64,000 bases of DNA from Scytonematopsis contorta HA4267-MV1 (lineage in GTDB: Bacteria; Cyanobacteriota; Cyanobacteriia; Cyanobacteriales; Nostocaceae): assembly GCA_019359035.1 (NCBI GenBank), contig JAHHIC010000066.1, positions 310,001 through 374,000 of the forward strand, in the 5' to 3' direction. The notes beneath the pieces were generated by a model that was not told the DNA's origin, ran no database searches, and saw nothing but the letters and a program-made list of their open reading frames with translations. The position numbers and the translations under genes were made by a program. Of the stretch, positions 1 to 9,441 are shown in pieces. Within the stretch, counting starts at the first letter, position 1, and every line of letters begins with the position of its first letter.

Positions 1-1811
1 TTCTTATTTGCCGCTAGAAATTGTTGTTGTGCGAATTCAACTTTCTGATTTGCAGTTTGTAAATTAGCATTAGCTCTCCGGAATTTATCATCTGCTTGAT
101 TAGCTTGGCTTTCCGCTGCTTTTTTGACTTTTTCTGCTTGTTTAGCTTTACTTTCCGCTTGTTTAGCGTATTTATCTGCCTGTTTTTGTTTATCATTTGC
201 TGTTTCTAGTACTTTTTGTCCTTCCTCTTTTTGCTTCATTAGTGTCTTGATATTTTCTCTAGCTTTCCTGAGTTCAAAATTTGTGGAACTTAGTTCCGAC
301 TTTGTAGAATTTAATTGAGATGCTGCAAAAATTCGCTGTTGTTCCGCACTGCGAGCAAAAATCAACGCAGCAACAGCACCAATAATAGAGACAGCAAGCA
401 CAATCAAACCAATACTAATCCGTTGATTTGTCTTCCTTTCCACCTCCGTTAAGCGCTGTTTCGCGTTCCTCTCTTCCTCCAAAGCCTTATTTTGTCTTCC
501 TTCCGCCTCCCCAACCTTCTGATTTAACTCGGCTTCCACACTCGCAGATAAAAACCGATAATCAGCATCGCTTAAACTCTTCCCATCAGCCCAAACACGA
601 GCAAATTCTAAATCTTCCCCTCGTAATAAACAAGACTCATCCTCATATTCACTCTCTTCCCAAGCATTAAAATTATCAGTATAGGGACGTAATTTATCTA
701 ACTCTGTCTCAACCCAAATTAAATCAAAAACATTCTTATAAATTTGGTTATAAAGCTTTAATTTTTCCTGCTGTTCCACCACTAACCCAGTCAAACGCAA
801 CCTCATTTTTTCTGGACTACCATCAACAGCAATCTCTCCCTCTTGCAAAATTTGCTGATACAAACCCAATAAACTACCAGCAAATCTATCATCAATCACA
901 AGCCTTTCCCGTATTGTTCTTAAATGTGGCGGTTCATCTAATGATTCCCAATTATTAATTATTTTTTCTCTCACTACTTTCCCCACCCAATCTAAAGCAT
1001 TAGGTTCTGGGATATAAAGTTCTGAATATGTAGATAATTCTTGCAACAGTAACTTACAAACTTTCTGTGTCAAAAAAGGTTGCCCACCTGTCCAACCTAA
1101 AACCCCTTTCATCACTTCTTGAATATTGCTTACCTTCCCCCTCAATCCTTTTGCTAATGGTTTGATTTCATCTTCTTTAAAACCGTTAAGTTGAACTGCT
1201 CGACCAATATTAAACGGTGTTCGCCTTTTATCCTCAATTAAATCGCTAGGAGTAGCAACACCAAGCAAAGCAAAAGTCAAACGGTTATATTCTGCATTTA
1301 AAGTTCGCTTCTCATAGCAGCTTCTAATTAGTGCAAAAAAATCATTGGAGCGGAATTTTAAACTAAGAATACTATCAATTTCATCAATAAAAATAATTAT
1401 ATTACTATTGACTTTTGGCAGCATTAACTCTTCTAGAAACAACCCAAATCGCTGCACAGGAGATAAATTGATGCGTTCATTCCACCAAGTCAATAATTCT
1501 TCTGGTGCTTCCAGAATTTTCAGTTTCGTCACTAAGATATAAGCGATACCCGTATACCATTGTTCTGGGTTGCTTTCATCGCTACCGATTTCATTCAAAT
1601 CAATTTTGGCACAAGCGAACCCTTCATCTTGCAAACGTTTCATTGTTTGGTTTAGCAGACTGGTTTTACCCATTTGCCGGGAGTTAAATACAAAACAAAA
1701 CTCCCCTGCTTTCAGCCATTGATAAAATTGCGAGTCAGCTTGTCTAAATACATAACTGGGGGCATTTTCTGGTAAACTGCCACCAACTTTATACTCATAA
1801 TCTGCTGTCAT
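1..1811 (-). CDS. AAA-like ATPase with membrane helix and coiled-coil, C-terminus off the left edge
   Basis: Read on the minus strand, an open frame starts at ATG 1811 and is uninterrupted to the window edge (603 codons seen). An AAA-like P-loop domain shows [10 protein letters not shown] (Walker A, about residue 47) and [12 protein letters not shown] (Walker B, about 130), followed by the winged-helix-like tail usual for the cyanobacterial AAA_35 family. Near residue 465 there is one hydrophobic helix ([19 protein letters not shown]), then a Lys/Gln/Ala-rich coiled coil reaching the edge. Family members usually carry a further repeat or effector module (WD40, TPR) in the part not seen here. 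It is divergent from the AAA gene at 2000 across 188 bp. No substrate or partner can be named; a role in STAND-like signalling is inference. Confidence 0.85.
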   Translation of the reverse strand, partial: MTADYEYKVGGSLPENAPSYVFRQADSQFYQWLKAGEFCFVFNSRQMGKTSLLNQTMKRLQDEGFACAKIDLNEIGSDESNPEQWYTGIAYILVTKLKILEAPEELLTWWNERINLSPVQRFGLFLEELMLPKVNSNIIIFIDEIDSILSLKFRSNDFFALIRSCYEKRTLNAEYNRLTFALLGVATPSDLIEDKRRTPFNIGRAVQLNGFKEDEIKPLAKGLRGKVSNIQEVMKGVLGWTGGQPFLTQKVCKLLLQELSTYSELYIPEPNALDWVGKVVREKIINNWESLDEPPHLRTIRERLVIDDRFAGSLLGLYQQILQEGEIAVDGSPEKMRLRLTGLVVEQQEKLKLYNQIYKNVFDLIWVETELDKLRPYTDNFNAWEESEYEDESCLLRGEDLEFARVWADGKSLSDADYRFLSASVEAELNQKVGEAEGRQNKALEEERNAKQRLTEVERKTNQRISIGLIVLAVSIIGAVAALIFARSAEQQRIFAASQLNSTKSELSSTNFELRKARENIKTLMKQKEEGQKVLETANDKQKQADKYAKQAESKAKQAEKVKKAAESQANQADDKFRRANANLQTANQKVEFAQQQFLAANK

Positions 1812-1999
1812 AATTTATTCACAAAAATAAAAAAGATACAGTGATTTGTACTAGTAAGTTACATTAAACAGCAACGACACCTGATTTAAGACCAGAGAAT
1901 ATCAAGTACTTATCAACTTGTCATTGACTTGTTATCGACTTTACTACAGAAACACTTATCCTTTAAGCTAAATTTTGTAGCCATTTCGATAATTTAGCC

Positions 2000-3346
2000 A
2001 TGCCTCGCTCAGTAGTAATACGCGACAATAAATGCAAAGACAAAATTCTAGCTCGCTTGGATGGACAATACCTTAGTCAGCAAGATTTAGCTGACGAGTT
2101 AAAAATATCCCAAGGTACAGTGAGCAAGTTTATCAATATGCAACCTGTTGACCGTCCCATATTTATCAAGATTTGTGCAGCTTTGGGTATAGAAGATTGG
2201 CGAAGTATTGCCGCTCCCCCCATCCGGAAGCAAGCAGATGAACCAGAAAATGACGATTTTGAGGAATTAACCACCTCACCAACTCCACCACCATCACCAA
2301 CCAACTATCTAGAATATCCAGAGGGACTGGTAGCACTGACTTCCAGCTTTTATGTGGAACGTTCCCCTGTAGAAAAGTACTGTTTTGAGGAAATTCGCAA
2401 ACCCGCTTCCCTGATTTGTATTAAAGCTCCCCAGAAAATGGGTAAATCTTCCCTACTAACGAGGATTATTCAACAAGCAAAAAACCAAGGTGACGCAACG
2501 GTGATTATCAACTTTGAGCTAGGGGAGAAGGAATTTTTCAGCAACCTAAGTACATTTTTACGCTGGTTATGCGATCGCATTATTTTAGAATTGTCCAAAG
2601 ATAATCAAACTTTAGGTACAGAACTACTAAATAAACTAGATGCACATTGGAAATTTGCTCAAAGCTTTGGTGCTAAGGTAGCTGTAAAAGATTATTTCGA
2701 GCGATATCTGCTTCCCCAACTGAACCAACCCTTGACTTTGGCACTGGAAGAGGTGGAGATATTATTTGAATACCCAGGAATTTATAAAGACTTTTTCGGA
2801 CTTCTGCGGATTATGCATCAAGAGGGAAGTCAGCAGGAAATTTGGCAAAAACTGCGCTTGGTAATAGTGCATTCCACTGAAGCTTATATACCCATGAACA
2901 TCAACCAATCCCCATTTAACGTGGGTTTACCAGTTGAATTACCAGAATTTACTCCTGAACAAGTCCTAGATTTAGCAAACCGTCATCAACTGCAATGGAG
3001 CGATATAGAAGTTCAGCAATTGCAAGCAATGATAGGAGGACATCCTTTTTTAGTACGTCTAGCTTTGTATAAAATAGCCCATCTGGAAGTCAACTTAACT
3101 CATTTGCTGGAAACCGCACCCACCGCAACTGGGATTTATAGAAATCATCTGCGCCATCTGGGGTTAATTTTGACACAACAAAGCGAATTAGGCACGGCAA
3201 TGAAAGAAGTTGTCAATGCTACCAGTACAGCAAAATTCAGCGATGCAGTTAAGTATAAATTAAAAGCCCTTGGTTTAGTAAATCTGTTAAATGATGAGGT
3301 AAAACCACGGAACGAGCTTTATAGACTGTATTTTCAGAATTTTTAG
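2000..3346 (+). CDS. HTH plus AAA-like domain ATPase
   Basis: This 448-residue protein has an N-terminal helix-turn-helix (about residues 15-60, core LSQQDLADELKISQGTVSKF) of the kind found at the N-terminus of cyanobacterial AAA/NACHT/vWA signalling proteins. A variable Pro/Glu linker follows, then an AAA-like domain with Walker A APQKMGKSSLLTRI near residue 145 and a possible Walker B (LTLALEEVEILF) near 250. It ends with the family's C-terminal winged-helix region (PRNELYRLYF), so the protein stops where the AAA domain stops and has no separate effector domain. It shares the 1812-1999 intergenic region with the divergent AAA-like gene. Whether the HTH binds DNA or acts as a protein adaptor cannot be told from sequence. 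Confidence 0.85.
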   Translation: MPRSVVIRDNKCKDKILARLDGQYLSQQDLADELKISQGTVSKFINMQPVDRPIFIKICAALGIEDWRSIAAPPIRKQADEPENDDFEELTTSPTPPPSPTNYLEYPEGLVALTSSFYVERSPVEKYCFEEIRKPASLICIKAPQKMGKSSLLTRIIQQAKNQGDATVIINFELGEKEFFSNLSTFLRWLCDRIILELSKDNQTLGTELLNKLDAHWKFAQSFGAKVAVKDYFERYLLPQLNQPLTLALEEVEILFEYPGIYKDFFGLLRIMHQEGSQQEIWQKLRLVIVHSTEAYIPMNINQSPFNVGLPVELPEFTPEQVLDLANRHQLQWSDIEVQQLQAMIGGHPFLVRLALYKIAHLEVNLTHLLETAPTATGIYRNHLRHLGLILTQQSELGTAMKEVVNATSTAKFSDAVKYKLKALGLVNLLNDEVKPRNELYRLYFQNF

Positions 3347-3430
3347 TAAGTTAATAGAAAAACAATATAAAGTCGTTAATTACACGAACTTCTCAAGGTT
3401 TAAGCCGAGTATCCCTGGTGTTTTATTGAA

Positions 3431-4059
3431 TTGTCGAGTTCAACCAACAATTCAATGTTACAAACAATCAGCAAGTTCAACAAATTACTTCTAGCAGCTT
3501 TGGTTTTGGTATCAGCAGCAACATTCAATAGTCCTAAAGTTGACGCAAGAAACAGCCAAAATCTAAATCTAACCCCATTACCCACATCAAATACTATTAC
3601 AGCAGCACCAGAATGGAAAAAATTTTCTCCAGATGAAGGTAAATTCTCTATTCTCATGCCAGGTGAAGAAATTTTAGACACAACACCAGATAAAAGTGAG
3701 ATGGATGATGGTGTTGAGTCTACAAAAATGTATCTGAGTATTCATGAAGAAAATGTGTTTCTGGTTAGCTATGCTGAATTTAAAAATGATGTGACCCAGG
3801 TTCCCTCAAATCAATTATTGGATTCTGCTGTCCAAGGAATGTTAAAGGATGGGAAAAAATTATTAAGTCAGCAAAATATTAATGTAGGTTCATATCCTGG
3901 GGTAGAAATTAAGTTGCGGATGAAAAAGAAGGAATGACTTTGACGGGTAGAATTTTTATTGTTAACCAACGGTTGTATATGCTCTTAGTTGGAAGCGATA
4001 AAAATCCTCAAGTCAGTGATATCAGAAAGTTTTTTGACTCCTTCCAGTTGATACAGTAA
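3431..4059 (+). pseudogene. Secreted conserved cyanobacterial protein, frameshifted
   Basis: The frame opens at TTG 3431 or, more likely, ATG 3455, with a signal-peptide-like start (LLLAALVLVSAATF). It continues as a family found widely in cyanobacteria, recognisable by WKKFSPDEGKFSILMPGEE and YPGVEIKL, and stops at 3937. The missing end of the family, beginning EGMTLTGRIFIVNQRLYMLL and ending in FFDSFQLIQ, is intact in another frame from 3928 to the stop at 4057-4059. The shift lies at the A5 run 3923-3927; one more A would restore a protein of about 200 residues. It may be a true frameshift, a sequencing error, or slippage. Function is unknown; the product would be exported. Confidence 0.7.
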
Positions 4060-4106
4060 TCATCAAATTACTGGTCGCGGAATAGTTTTTGTTGACAACT
4101 ATGTAT

Positions 4107-4161
4107 TGTAGAGACGCGCTTAAAATAACTCTTAGTTATGAGAAAATATCGCGTTTCTACA
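4107..4161. repeat. Dispersed GTAGAGAC inverted-repeat element, diverged copy
   Basis: Arms TGTAGAGACGCG and CGCGTTTCTACA enclose about 31 bp of AT-rich DNA. It belongs to the same family as the perfect palindromes at 19382, 35771, 50081 and 56457. The gap around it (4060-4362) holds no gene that I can see. Confidence 0.7.
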
Positions 4162-4362
4162 TGATTCATTGATTCATAAAAACAATACGTATACTCACAA
4201 AAAACTGGCAAATCACAAACAAATTCTTCTGATTAGAGGACTGGTTTCATAAAGAATCCAGTTTTCTTTGTTTTTAGATGATTTGAGTGACGCAATAACT
4301 AGCTCTTTCAGAATCGCTTTTCCAAAGTTGAGCTATCCTAATCCACTTTCTCCTATCCTCAA

Positions 4363-4552
4363 TCACACCACATCGACGATAGCGACTACCTTACCATCGC
4401 TATCATCTGGCTCACATACCAACAATTCCCCAGGTTGACAATTCAAAGCCCTGCAAATCCCATTCAACTTTTCCTGCATTAGTCGCGGTATTTTGTCAAC
4501 TTTCCAAGGTCGAGAGATACTTTCAGCCTTATTTTCAATAATCCTTGATATA
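4363..4552 (-). pseudogene. XRE-type HTH regulator remnant (C-terminal part)
   Basis: On the minus strand a frame ending at TGA 4363-4365 reads ISRIIENKAESISRPW, then LMQEKLNGICRALNCQPGEL and a short tail. This is the recognition-helix end of a Cro/C1-type HTH protein (compare the common ending LCKALNCQPGDLL). A stop lies in frame just upstream and there is no start codon, so the N-terminal half is missing. The break lies at the edge of the 66-bp tandem repeat, which may have replaced the start of the gene. Confidence 0.6.
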
Positions 4553-4591
4553 CAAGGCTTTTAGCAGCTAAAATCTGTCGAACTAACCTTA

Positions 4592-4866
4592 AAACACTTT
4601 TTTGTTTGTTTTACAAGGGTTTCAGGTTCTGAGAGCGACTTATAGCGATTTGCGTTAAAACACTTTTTTGTTTGTTTTACAAGGGTTTCAGGTTTTGAGA
4701 GCGACTGATAGCGATTTGCGTTTAAACACTTTTTTGTTTGTTTTACAAGGGTTTCAGGTTTTGAGAGCGACTGATAGCGATTTGCGTTTAAACACTTTTT
4801 TGTTTGTTTTACAAGGGTTTCAGGTTTTGAGAGCGGCTGATAGCGATTTGCGTTTAAACACTTTTA
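4592..4866. repeat. 66-bp tandem repeat, four copies plus a partial fifth
   Basis: The start AAACACTTTT recurs at 4592, 4658, 4724, 4790 and 4856, an exact 66-bp period. Each unit contains GTTTGTTTTACAAGGGTTTC and GAGAGCGACTGATAGCGA with very few differences. Because 66 is a multiple of three, a frame stays open through it, but that frame has no ribosome site or known similarity and I do not call it a gene. The array ends right at the restored stop codon of the neighbouring ATP-binding gene (4864-4866). Confidence 0.9.
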
Positions 4867-6287
4867 TGCCCAAAAAGGTAGATAGCGGGCATAGCGGGTA
4901 GATGTTGATTCAGATTCGTCTGCTTTGATCCAGCCAGCTTCTTTCGTATCACCAATAATTTGAGAAGCTATAGCTGTCTTGTCTTTTTCTCACTTAGACA
5001 AAACCTCTCCCGTAAAGTCTGGTTAGACATTCGTTGATTGTTAACATACAATAGGCAGCAATGCTGGTAGCAAGCTCGGATTCGGTCTTTTTTGCTCATG
5101 TCAGCAAAATCCTGATAGGCAAACAGCACTGCTGTAGTACGTGTGTCACCTACTCGAAAATCTGGTGCTGGTAGTTGAAACTTTTCTACTGCCTTTACAA
5201 CTTTGTCAATGCCACTGCCTTTTTCTTCACATATACCGAAACGTCGCATGAGGTCGGCAAGTTGCTCATTGCGGGAGCGATATTCATCAATAAATCGCTC
5301 CACCTTAATGGGCGGAATGCCAGGATTAGATATCTCAATGCGATCACTATACATCTCGAACATTACAGAAGTACCTGTTGCGAGAAAATCCTGATGTACC
5401 AAAGCATTCGCAATAAGTTCTCGTAAAGCCTGTTTTGGGAACATCTTTACTTCTTCTCGCACAACTTCCTCGATAAAACGGTTTTGTGGCGCTGCTGAGT
5501 ATATAAAATCTACTAATCCGTCAAAGCCAACAGCGTATCCTTTGTTTACTGTCTTGTCATCATGAGTTTGTAGCTTATCAATACCTTCATAGATAACAAC
5601 ACGAGGGGCTTTACGAGCCAAGGCAGGGGAAAAGGCATCCAGTTTTTTTGCCAAAAGGATGGCAGCTAGGTTTGTGATTATCCAAGCATGTGCTGTTTGT
5701 TGAATTAAATGTTGGCTTTGCAATCGTTCCAAGACAGCATCACGGGTAGTTGGATAGGGAATTTTTAACAGTTCAAAGTATGTTTGACTATCTAGCAGAG
5801 CTATTACATCATCAGGACTAGCATCAGAGCGAGCAGGTTGGCAAAACCAATCTTGTTTGTCTTCTGCAAAAATTCTCTTGAGTACATCTGGTGTCATCGG
5901 TATCAAATCTTCTCCAGTCCTCATTAGGTAGGCTCCCTCAAGCGGTAATGGTTGACCGACAGGACGGGTTGGCACTTCAAAAACCAGCACTCTTCCATCA
6001 GGGTGCAGCAATTCTGTAGCGTCTACCCGAAATCTAAGTTTGTCCACGATGCGAGATTTGATATCGTTGAGGTCGGTTGGAGATAAAAAAGCTTGGGAAC
6101 CAACGACACGACGCGGGAGCTTATCAGTTACACCCAAAACCAAATATCCACCACCTTCATTGGCTAACGCTACGCAGTAGCGCAACAATTTAGTTGTATC
6201 GTACTGTTGCTTGGCTTCTTTGAATTCTAGCCGTTCTGTCTCTGCGGGTTCATTCAGCCATTTTTCAAGGGTTTCAAGGGTAATCAT
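4864..6287 (-). pseudogene. AlbA_2-type ATP-binding regulator, frameshifted near its C-terminus
   Basis: The protein starts at ATG 6287. It opens with an AlbA_2 (Schlafen-like) domain (ETERLEFKEAKQQYDTTKLL, GGGYLVLGVTD) and has a GHKL-like ATP-binding segment near residues 290-350 (ELIANALVHQDF, EKGSGIDK), as in putative transcriptional regulators of this family. The reading frame stops at 4968. The expected family ending (KTAIASQIIGDTKEAGW to RYARYLPFWA) is present in another frame and stops at 4864-4866. The break is at the five-base T run 4984-4988 (A5 on the coding strand); one extra base would restore about 474 residues. The uninterrupted part, 439 residues, may still be functional. Confidence 0.75.
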
Positions 6288-6449
6288 GCTCCTGAAGTTT
6301 TCATATATGAGGGGAGTTTTACCTTAAATTACATCACCAGTTGTGACATATTTCGCGACATTCACTAATTTGCGAAGGTTCTCTTGAGGCGATTCTAAGA
6401 AATTAATTTGAGACTAACGACAAATAATGTGAGACTCGACATCGTAGAA

Positions 6450-6523
6450 TCGGGATGACTGGATTCGAACCAGCGGCCCCTTCGTCCCGAACGAAGTGCG
6501 CTACCAAGCTGCGCCACATCCCG
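6450..6523 (-). tRNA. tRNA-Pro, anticodon CGG
   Basis: On the minus strand the acceptor stem CGGGATG pairs with CATCCCG and is followed by discriminator A. The D arm is GCGCAGCTTGGTAGCGC, the anticodon stem CTTCG/CGAAG with loop TTCGGGA gives CGG, and the T arm contains GGTTCGAATCC. The body is close to E. coli tRNA-Pro(CGG). The CCA end is not encoded, as expected for cyanobacteria. Confidence 0.95.
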
Positions 6524-6576
6524 GCATAAAACCGTAAATCATAACGAGTATATCACAAAAATTAGGGCTGTTTTTA

Positions 6577-6680
6577 AGCTAATTGGTAATTGGTAATTGG
6601 TAATTGGTAATTGGTAATTGGTAAAATAAAGAATTTCCCAAGTATCTCATCCCCACTCCCCACTCCCCACTCCCCCTCCT
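6577..6680. repeat. STRR heptamer arrays (GGTAATT and CCCCACT)
   Basis: About seven AATTGGT heptamers are followed by an array of CCCCACT/CTCCCCA heptamers, directly upstream of lipA. Short tandemly repeated repetitive sequences of these types are characteristic of filamentous heterocystous cyanobacteria. The lipA promoter must lie within or just after them. Confidence 0.9.
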
Positions 6681-6721
6681 TTGCTACCATAACTCTATAT
6701 ATATAGTGGTAAAAGCAGACC

Positions 6722-7615
6722 GTGATTTTAAAGCCAGATTGGTTGCGAGTAAAAGCACCGCAGTGGGAGCGCGTAGGAAACGTCAAAGAAATCCTGCGGG
6801 ATTTAGGACTAAATACCGTTTGCGAAGAAGCCTCATGTCCAAATATTGGTGAGTGTTTCAACGTCGGCACAGCCACCTTTTTAATTATGGGGCCTGCTTG
6901 CACCCGCGCATGTCCCTACTGCGATATAGATTTTGAGAAAAAACCCAAACCCCTCGACCCAGCAGAACCTCTAAATTTAGCGGAAGCAGTACGTCGGATG
7001 CGGTTAAACCATGTAGTTATCACATCCGTAAACCGTGACGACTTACCAGATGGGGGAGCTTCGCAATTCGGACGTTGTATCGAAGAAATCCGTAAAGTCT
7101 CACCCCAAACCACTATCGAAGTACTAATCCCTGACCTTTGTGGAAACTGGGATGCTTTAACAAAAATTTTAGAAGCACAACCCGAAGTCCTCAACCACAA
7201 CACCGAAACCATCTCCCGTCTCTACCGTCGCGTCCGTCCCCAAGGTAACTACGAACGCAGCATGGAACTATTCAAAATCACCCGTGAACGAGCACCTTGG
7301 GTTTATACCAAATCCGGTATCATGGTGGGATTGGGCGAAACAGACGAAGAAATTCGCCAAGCCATGCGAGACTTACGAGAAGTGGACTGTGATATTTTGA
7401 CCATTGGGCAATACTTACAACCCAGTCAAAAACACTTAAAAGTAGACGACTTTATTCACCCCGACCAATTTGCAGTGTGGAAAGCCTACGGAGAAGAAAT
7501 CGGATTCTTACAAGTAGTTTCCTCACCCTTGACCCGAAGCTCCTACCATGCTGAACAAGTCCGAGAACTAATGAAACGCTACCCAAGAGCTAAAACAATT
7601 CAAAATTCAAAATAA
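6722..7615 (+). CDS. lipA: Lipoyl synthase
   Basis: This radical-SAM enzyme inserts two sulfur atoms into the octanoyl group on lipoyl carrier proteins, in the cytosol. Both iron-sulfur motifs are present: the auxiliary cluster [12 protein letters not shown] (about residues 34-45) and the radical-SAM motif [10 protein letters not shown] (about 60-69). The C-terminal serine ligand region RSSYHAE is also there. At 297 residues the length is normal. The start is GTG 6722; no upstream ATG fits, and the residues after it match the family start. It stands alone, with STRR repeats upstream and a dispersed repeat downstream. Confidence 0.97.
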   Translation: MILKPDWLRVKAPQWERVGNVKEILRDLGLNTVCEEASCPNIGECFNVGTATFLIMGPACTRACPYCDIDFEKKPKPLDPAEPLNLAEAVRRMRLNHVVITSVNRDDLPDGGASQFGRCIEEIRKVSPQTTIEVLIPDLCGNWDALTKILEAQPEVLNHNTETISRLYRRVRPQGNYERSMELFKITRERAPWVYTKSGIMVGLGETDEEIRQAMRDLREVDCDILTIGQYLQPSQKHLKVDDFIHPDQFAVWKAYGEEIGFLQVVSSPLTRSSYHAEQVRELMKRYPRAKTIQNSK

Positions 7616-7644
7616 GCGCTCCGCTCCACTTCGTGAACAAAATT

Positions 7645-7735
7645 CAAAATTAATGTAGGTTGGGTTGAGGAACGTATGCCGAAGCGGCACGCTGCGCGAA
7701 CGCGTAGCGTCCGCTTCGGATAACCCAACATTAAG
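7645..7735. repeat. Dispersed GGTTGGGTT...AACCCAAC repeat
   Basis: GTAGGTTGGGTTGAGG and CCGAAGCGG are followed by alternating GCG-rich palindromic DNA and then AACCCAACATT. Related copies lie at 32817, 39524, 44838 and 48236. The 7616-7953 gap otherwise holds only another repeat. Confidence 0.8.
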
Positions 7736-7811
7736 GGATTTGCAAATACAAAATATCTACCCCGTTGATAAACTGTTCCAAATCTAAACTACATAATTTA
7801 AATTTGTCTAA

Positions 7812-7842
7812 CTCTTGTGGGGTGGGCATCCTTGCCCCGCCT
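7812..7842. repeat. Dispersed TCTTGTGGGGTGGGCATC repeat
   Basis: The same block is found at 41161 and, inverted, at 42510. It is one of several short interspersed sequences scattered through this window. Confidence 0.75.
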
Positions 7843-7953
7843 CGGTATACAAATTAAATGTGGGACTGCTTATTAAACAATTAATATTTTGGAAGTCCTT
7901 AATAAAAATTGTTGGGTCTCGTTCCTCGACCCAACCTACAAACTGACAAAAAG

Positions 7954-8868
7954 ATGAATGTAAGTATTTTGGGTGCAGGAGCGTGGGGAAAAGCCCTAGC
8001 TTCCCTGGCAACAACAAACGGTCATCAAGTACGCTTATGGTCTCGTTCTGGAACTGAAACTCTCGCGACAGTTCTACAAGAGTCCAATATTATCCTTTCT
8101 GCGATTTCCATGAAAGGGGTTAGAGAAGTTGTTAACCAAATAAAATCCTTACCCCTTTCGCAAGAAACTATTTTTATTACAGCAACAAAAGGTTTAGACC
8201 CCCAAACCACCTGTACCCCCTCCCAAATTTGGCAAGAAATTTTTCCTAATCATCCAGTAGTTGTACTATCTGGTCCAAATTTATCCAAAGAAATTCAACA
8301 GCAATTACCCGCAGCCACCGTGGTCTCTTCGAACATTGCCTCTGCTGCTCAGTTAGCACAAGTAGTCTTTTCATCCAATCGCTTCCGGATTTATACTAAT
8401 GATGACCCCTTAGGTGTAGAACTTGGGGGAACCTTAAAAAACGTTATAGCAATAGCCGCTGGGGTTTGTGATGGTTTGCAGCTTGGAACCAACGCCAAAG
8501 CCGCATTAGTTACCCGTGGATTAACCGAAATGGTACGTGTTGGAGTCCATTGGGGTGCAAAAATGGAAACTTTTTATGGTTTATCTGGTTTGGGTGATTT
8601 ACTAGCGACTTGCAACAGTTCTTTGAGTCGTAATTATCAAGTCGGTTATCAGTTGGCTTTGGGGAAAACACTAACAGAAATTCTCACTCACCTAGAAGGA
8701 ACAGCCGAGGGTGTGAATACAACCCAAGTTTTAGTACAACGTGCTCAGCAACAAAATATTTCTGTACCAATTACAGAACAAATTTATCGCTTACTAGAAA
8801 ATCAAGTCTCACCCCGTCAAGCATTAGAAGAACTTATGTCACGGGATATGAAACCGGAATATTTTTGA
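7954..8868 (+). CDS. gpsA: Glycerol-3-phosphate dehydrogenase [NAD(P)+]
   Basis: The enzyme reduces dihydroxyacetone phosphate to sn-glycerol 3-phosphate for phospholipid synthesis. The N-terminal Rossmann motif is VSILGAGAWGKALA. The catalytic-domain signature GGTLKNVIAIAAG (about residue 165) and the C-terminal EGVNTT segment are intact. I chose ATG 7954 because the dinucleotide-binding fold begins immediately after it; the longer frame from 7909 would be translated from a dispersed repeat. At 304 residues the length is normal. Confidence 0.95.
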   Translation: MNVSILGAGAWGKALASLATTNGHQVRLWSRSGTETLATVLQESNIILSAISMKGVREVVNQIKSLPLSQETIFITATKGLDPQTTCTPSQIWQEIFPNHPVVVLSGPNLSKEIQQQLPAATVVSSNIASAAQLAQVVFSSNRFRIYTNDDPLGVELGGTLKNVIAIAAGVCDGLQLGTNAKAALVTRGLTEMVRVGVHWGAKMETFYGLSGLGDLLATCNSSLSRNYQVGYQLALGKTLTEILTHLEGTAEGVNTTQVLVQRAQQQNISVPITEQIYRLLENQVSPRQALEELMSRDMKPEYF

Positions 8869-9022
8869 TGGAGTGGGGAATGGGGAGTAGGGAGTGGGGG
8901 GTGGGGAATGGGGAGTGGGGAGTAGGAGGTAGGGAATGGAGAATCAGCAATTACCAATTACCAATTACCAATTACCAATTACCAATTACCAATTACCAAT
9001 TACCAATTACCAATTACCAATT
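8869..9022. repeat. STRR heptamer arrays downstream of gpsA
   Basis: GGGGAGT-type heptamers (8869-8940) run into about ten AATTACC heptamers (8947-9022). The short frame crossing them is not a gene. Confidence 0.92.
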
Positions 9023-9441
9023 AACAGTCAGCAATTTAAGTCATCAATTCTTAACAATCACCTTGATGCCTTAGTAAATCTTCCTAAAATCATCAGGAAA
9101 TAATCTACATAGCTATGTAGAAAGGACTATCCTAATTTATAAGCATATTTCCACCTGTCTATGTTTATACCAGGACATCAGGGCAAGCGTCAAGACATCA
9201 TTCTTGATAAAAACGCTAAAGATTATGCCTATTTTACATTCTACTTGATTTTAATAGCTCGTATTTTCACGCGAAGTAAAGAGCTATTACTTATGGCAGA
9301 AAGTGTCAAGTGAGACATCCACATTTTTTTCAAAAAAAAACTTGTAAAAATGTTAGTTTTCGCAAAACCGTGGGAACTCTAACATCAGTTGATTAGCTGA
9401 ACGCAATCGAATTGTTACCTGGAGCCATTGAGACCAACTTT
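9023..9441 (+). promoter_or_regulatory. Long leader region of the sigma factor gene
   Basis: No gene is visible. There is a perfect 16-bp palindrome CTACATAGCTATGTAG at 9105-9120 and a stem TAATAGCTC/GAGCTATTA at 9252-9260 and 9281-9289. These could be regulatory sites or RNA structures of the sigC-type gene. No promoter can be fixed by eye. Confidence 0.35.

Noticed and set aside
4668-4901. 77-codon open frame
   Set aside because: It exists only because the 66-bp repeat period is divisible by three; no family, no ribosome site.
8865-9074. 69-codon open frame after gpsA
   Set aside because: It is a translation of STRR heptamers in an intergenic region.
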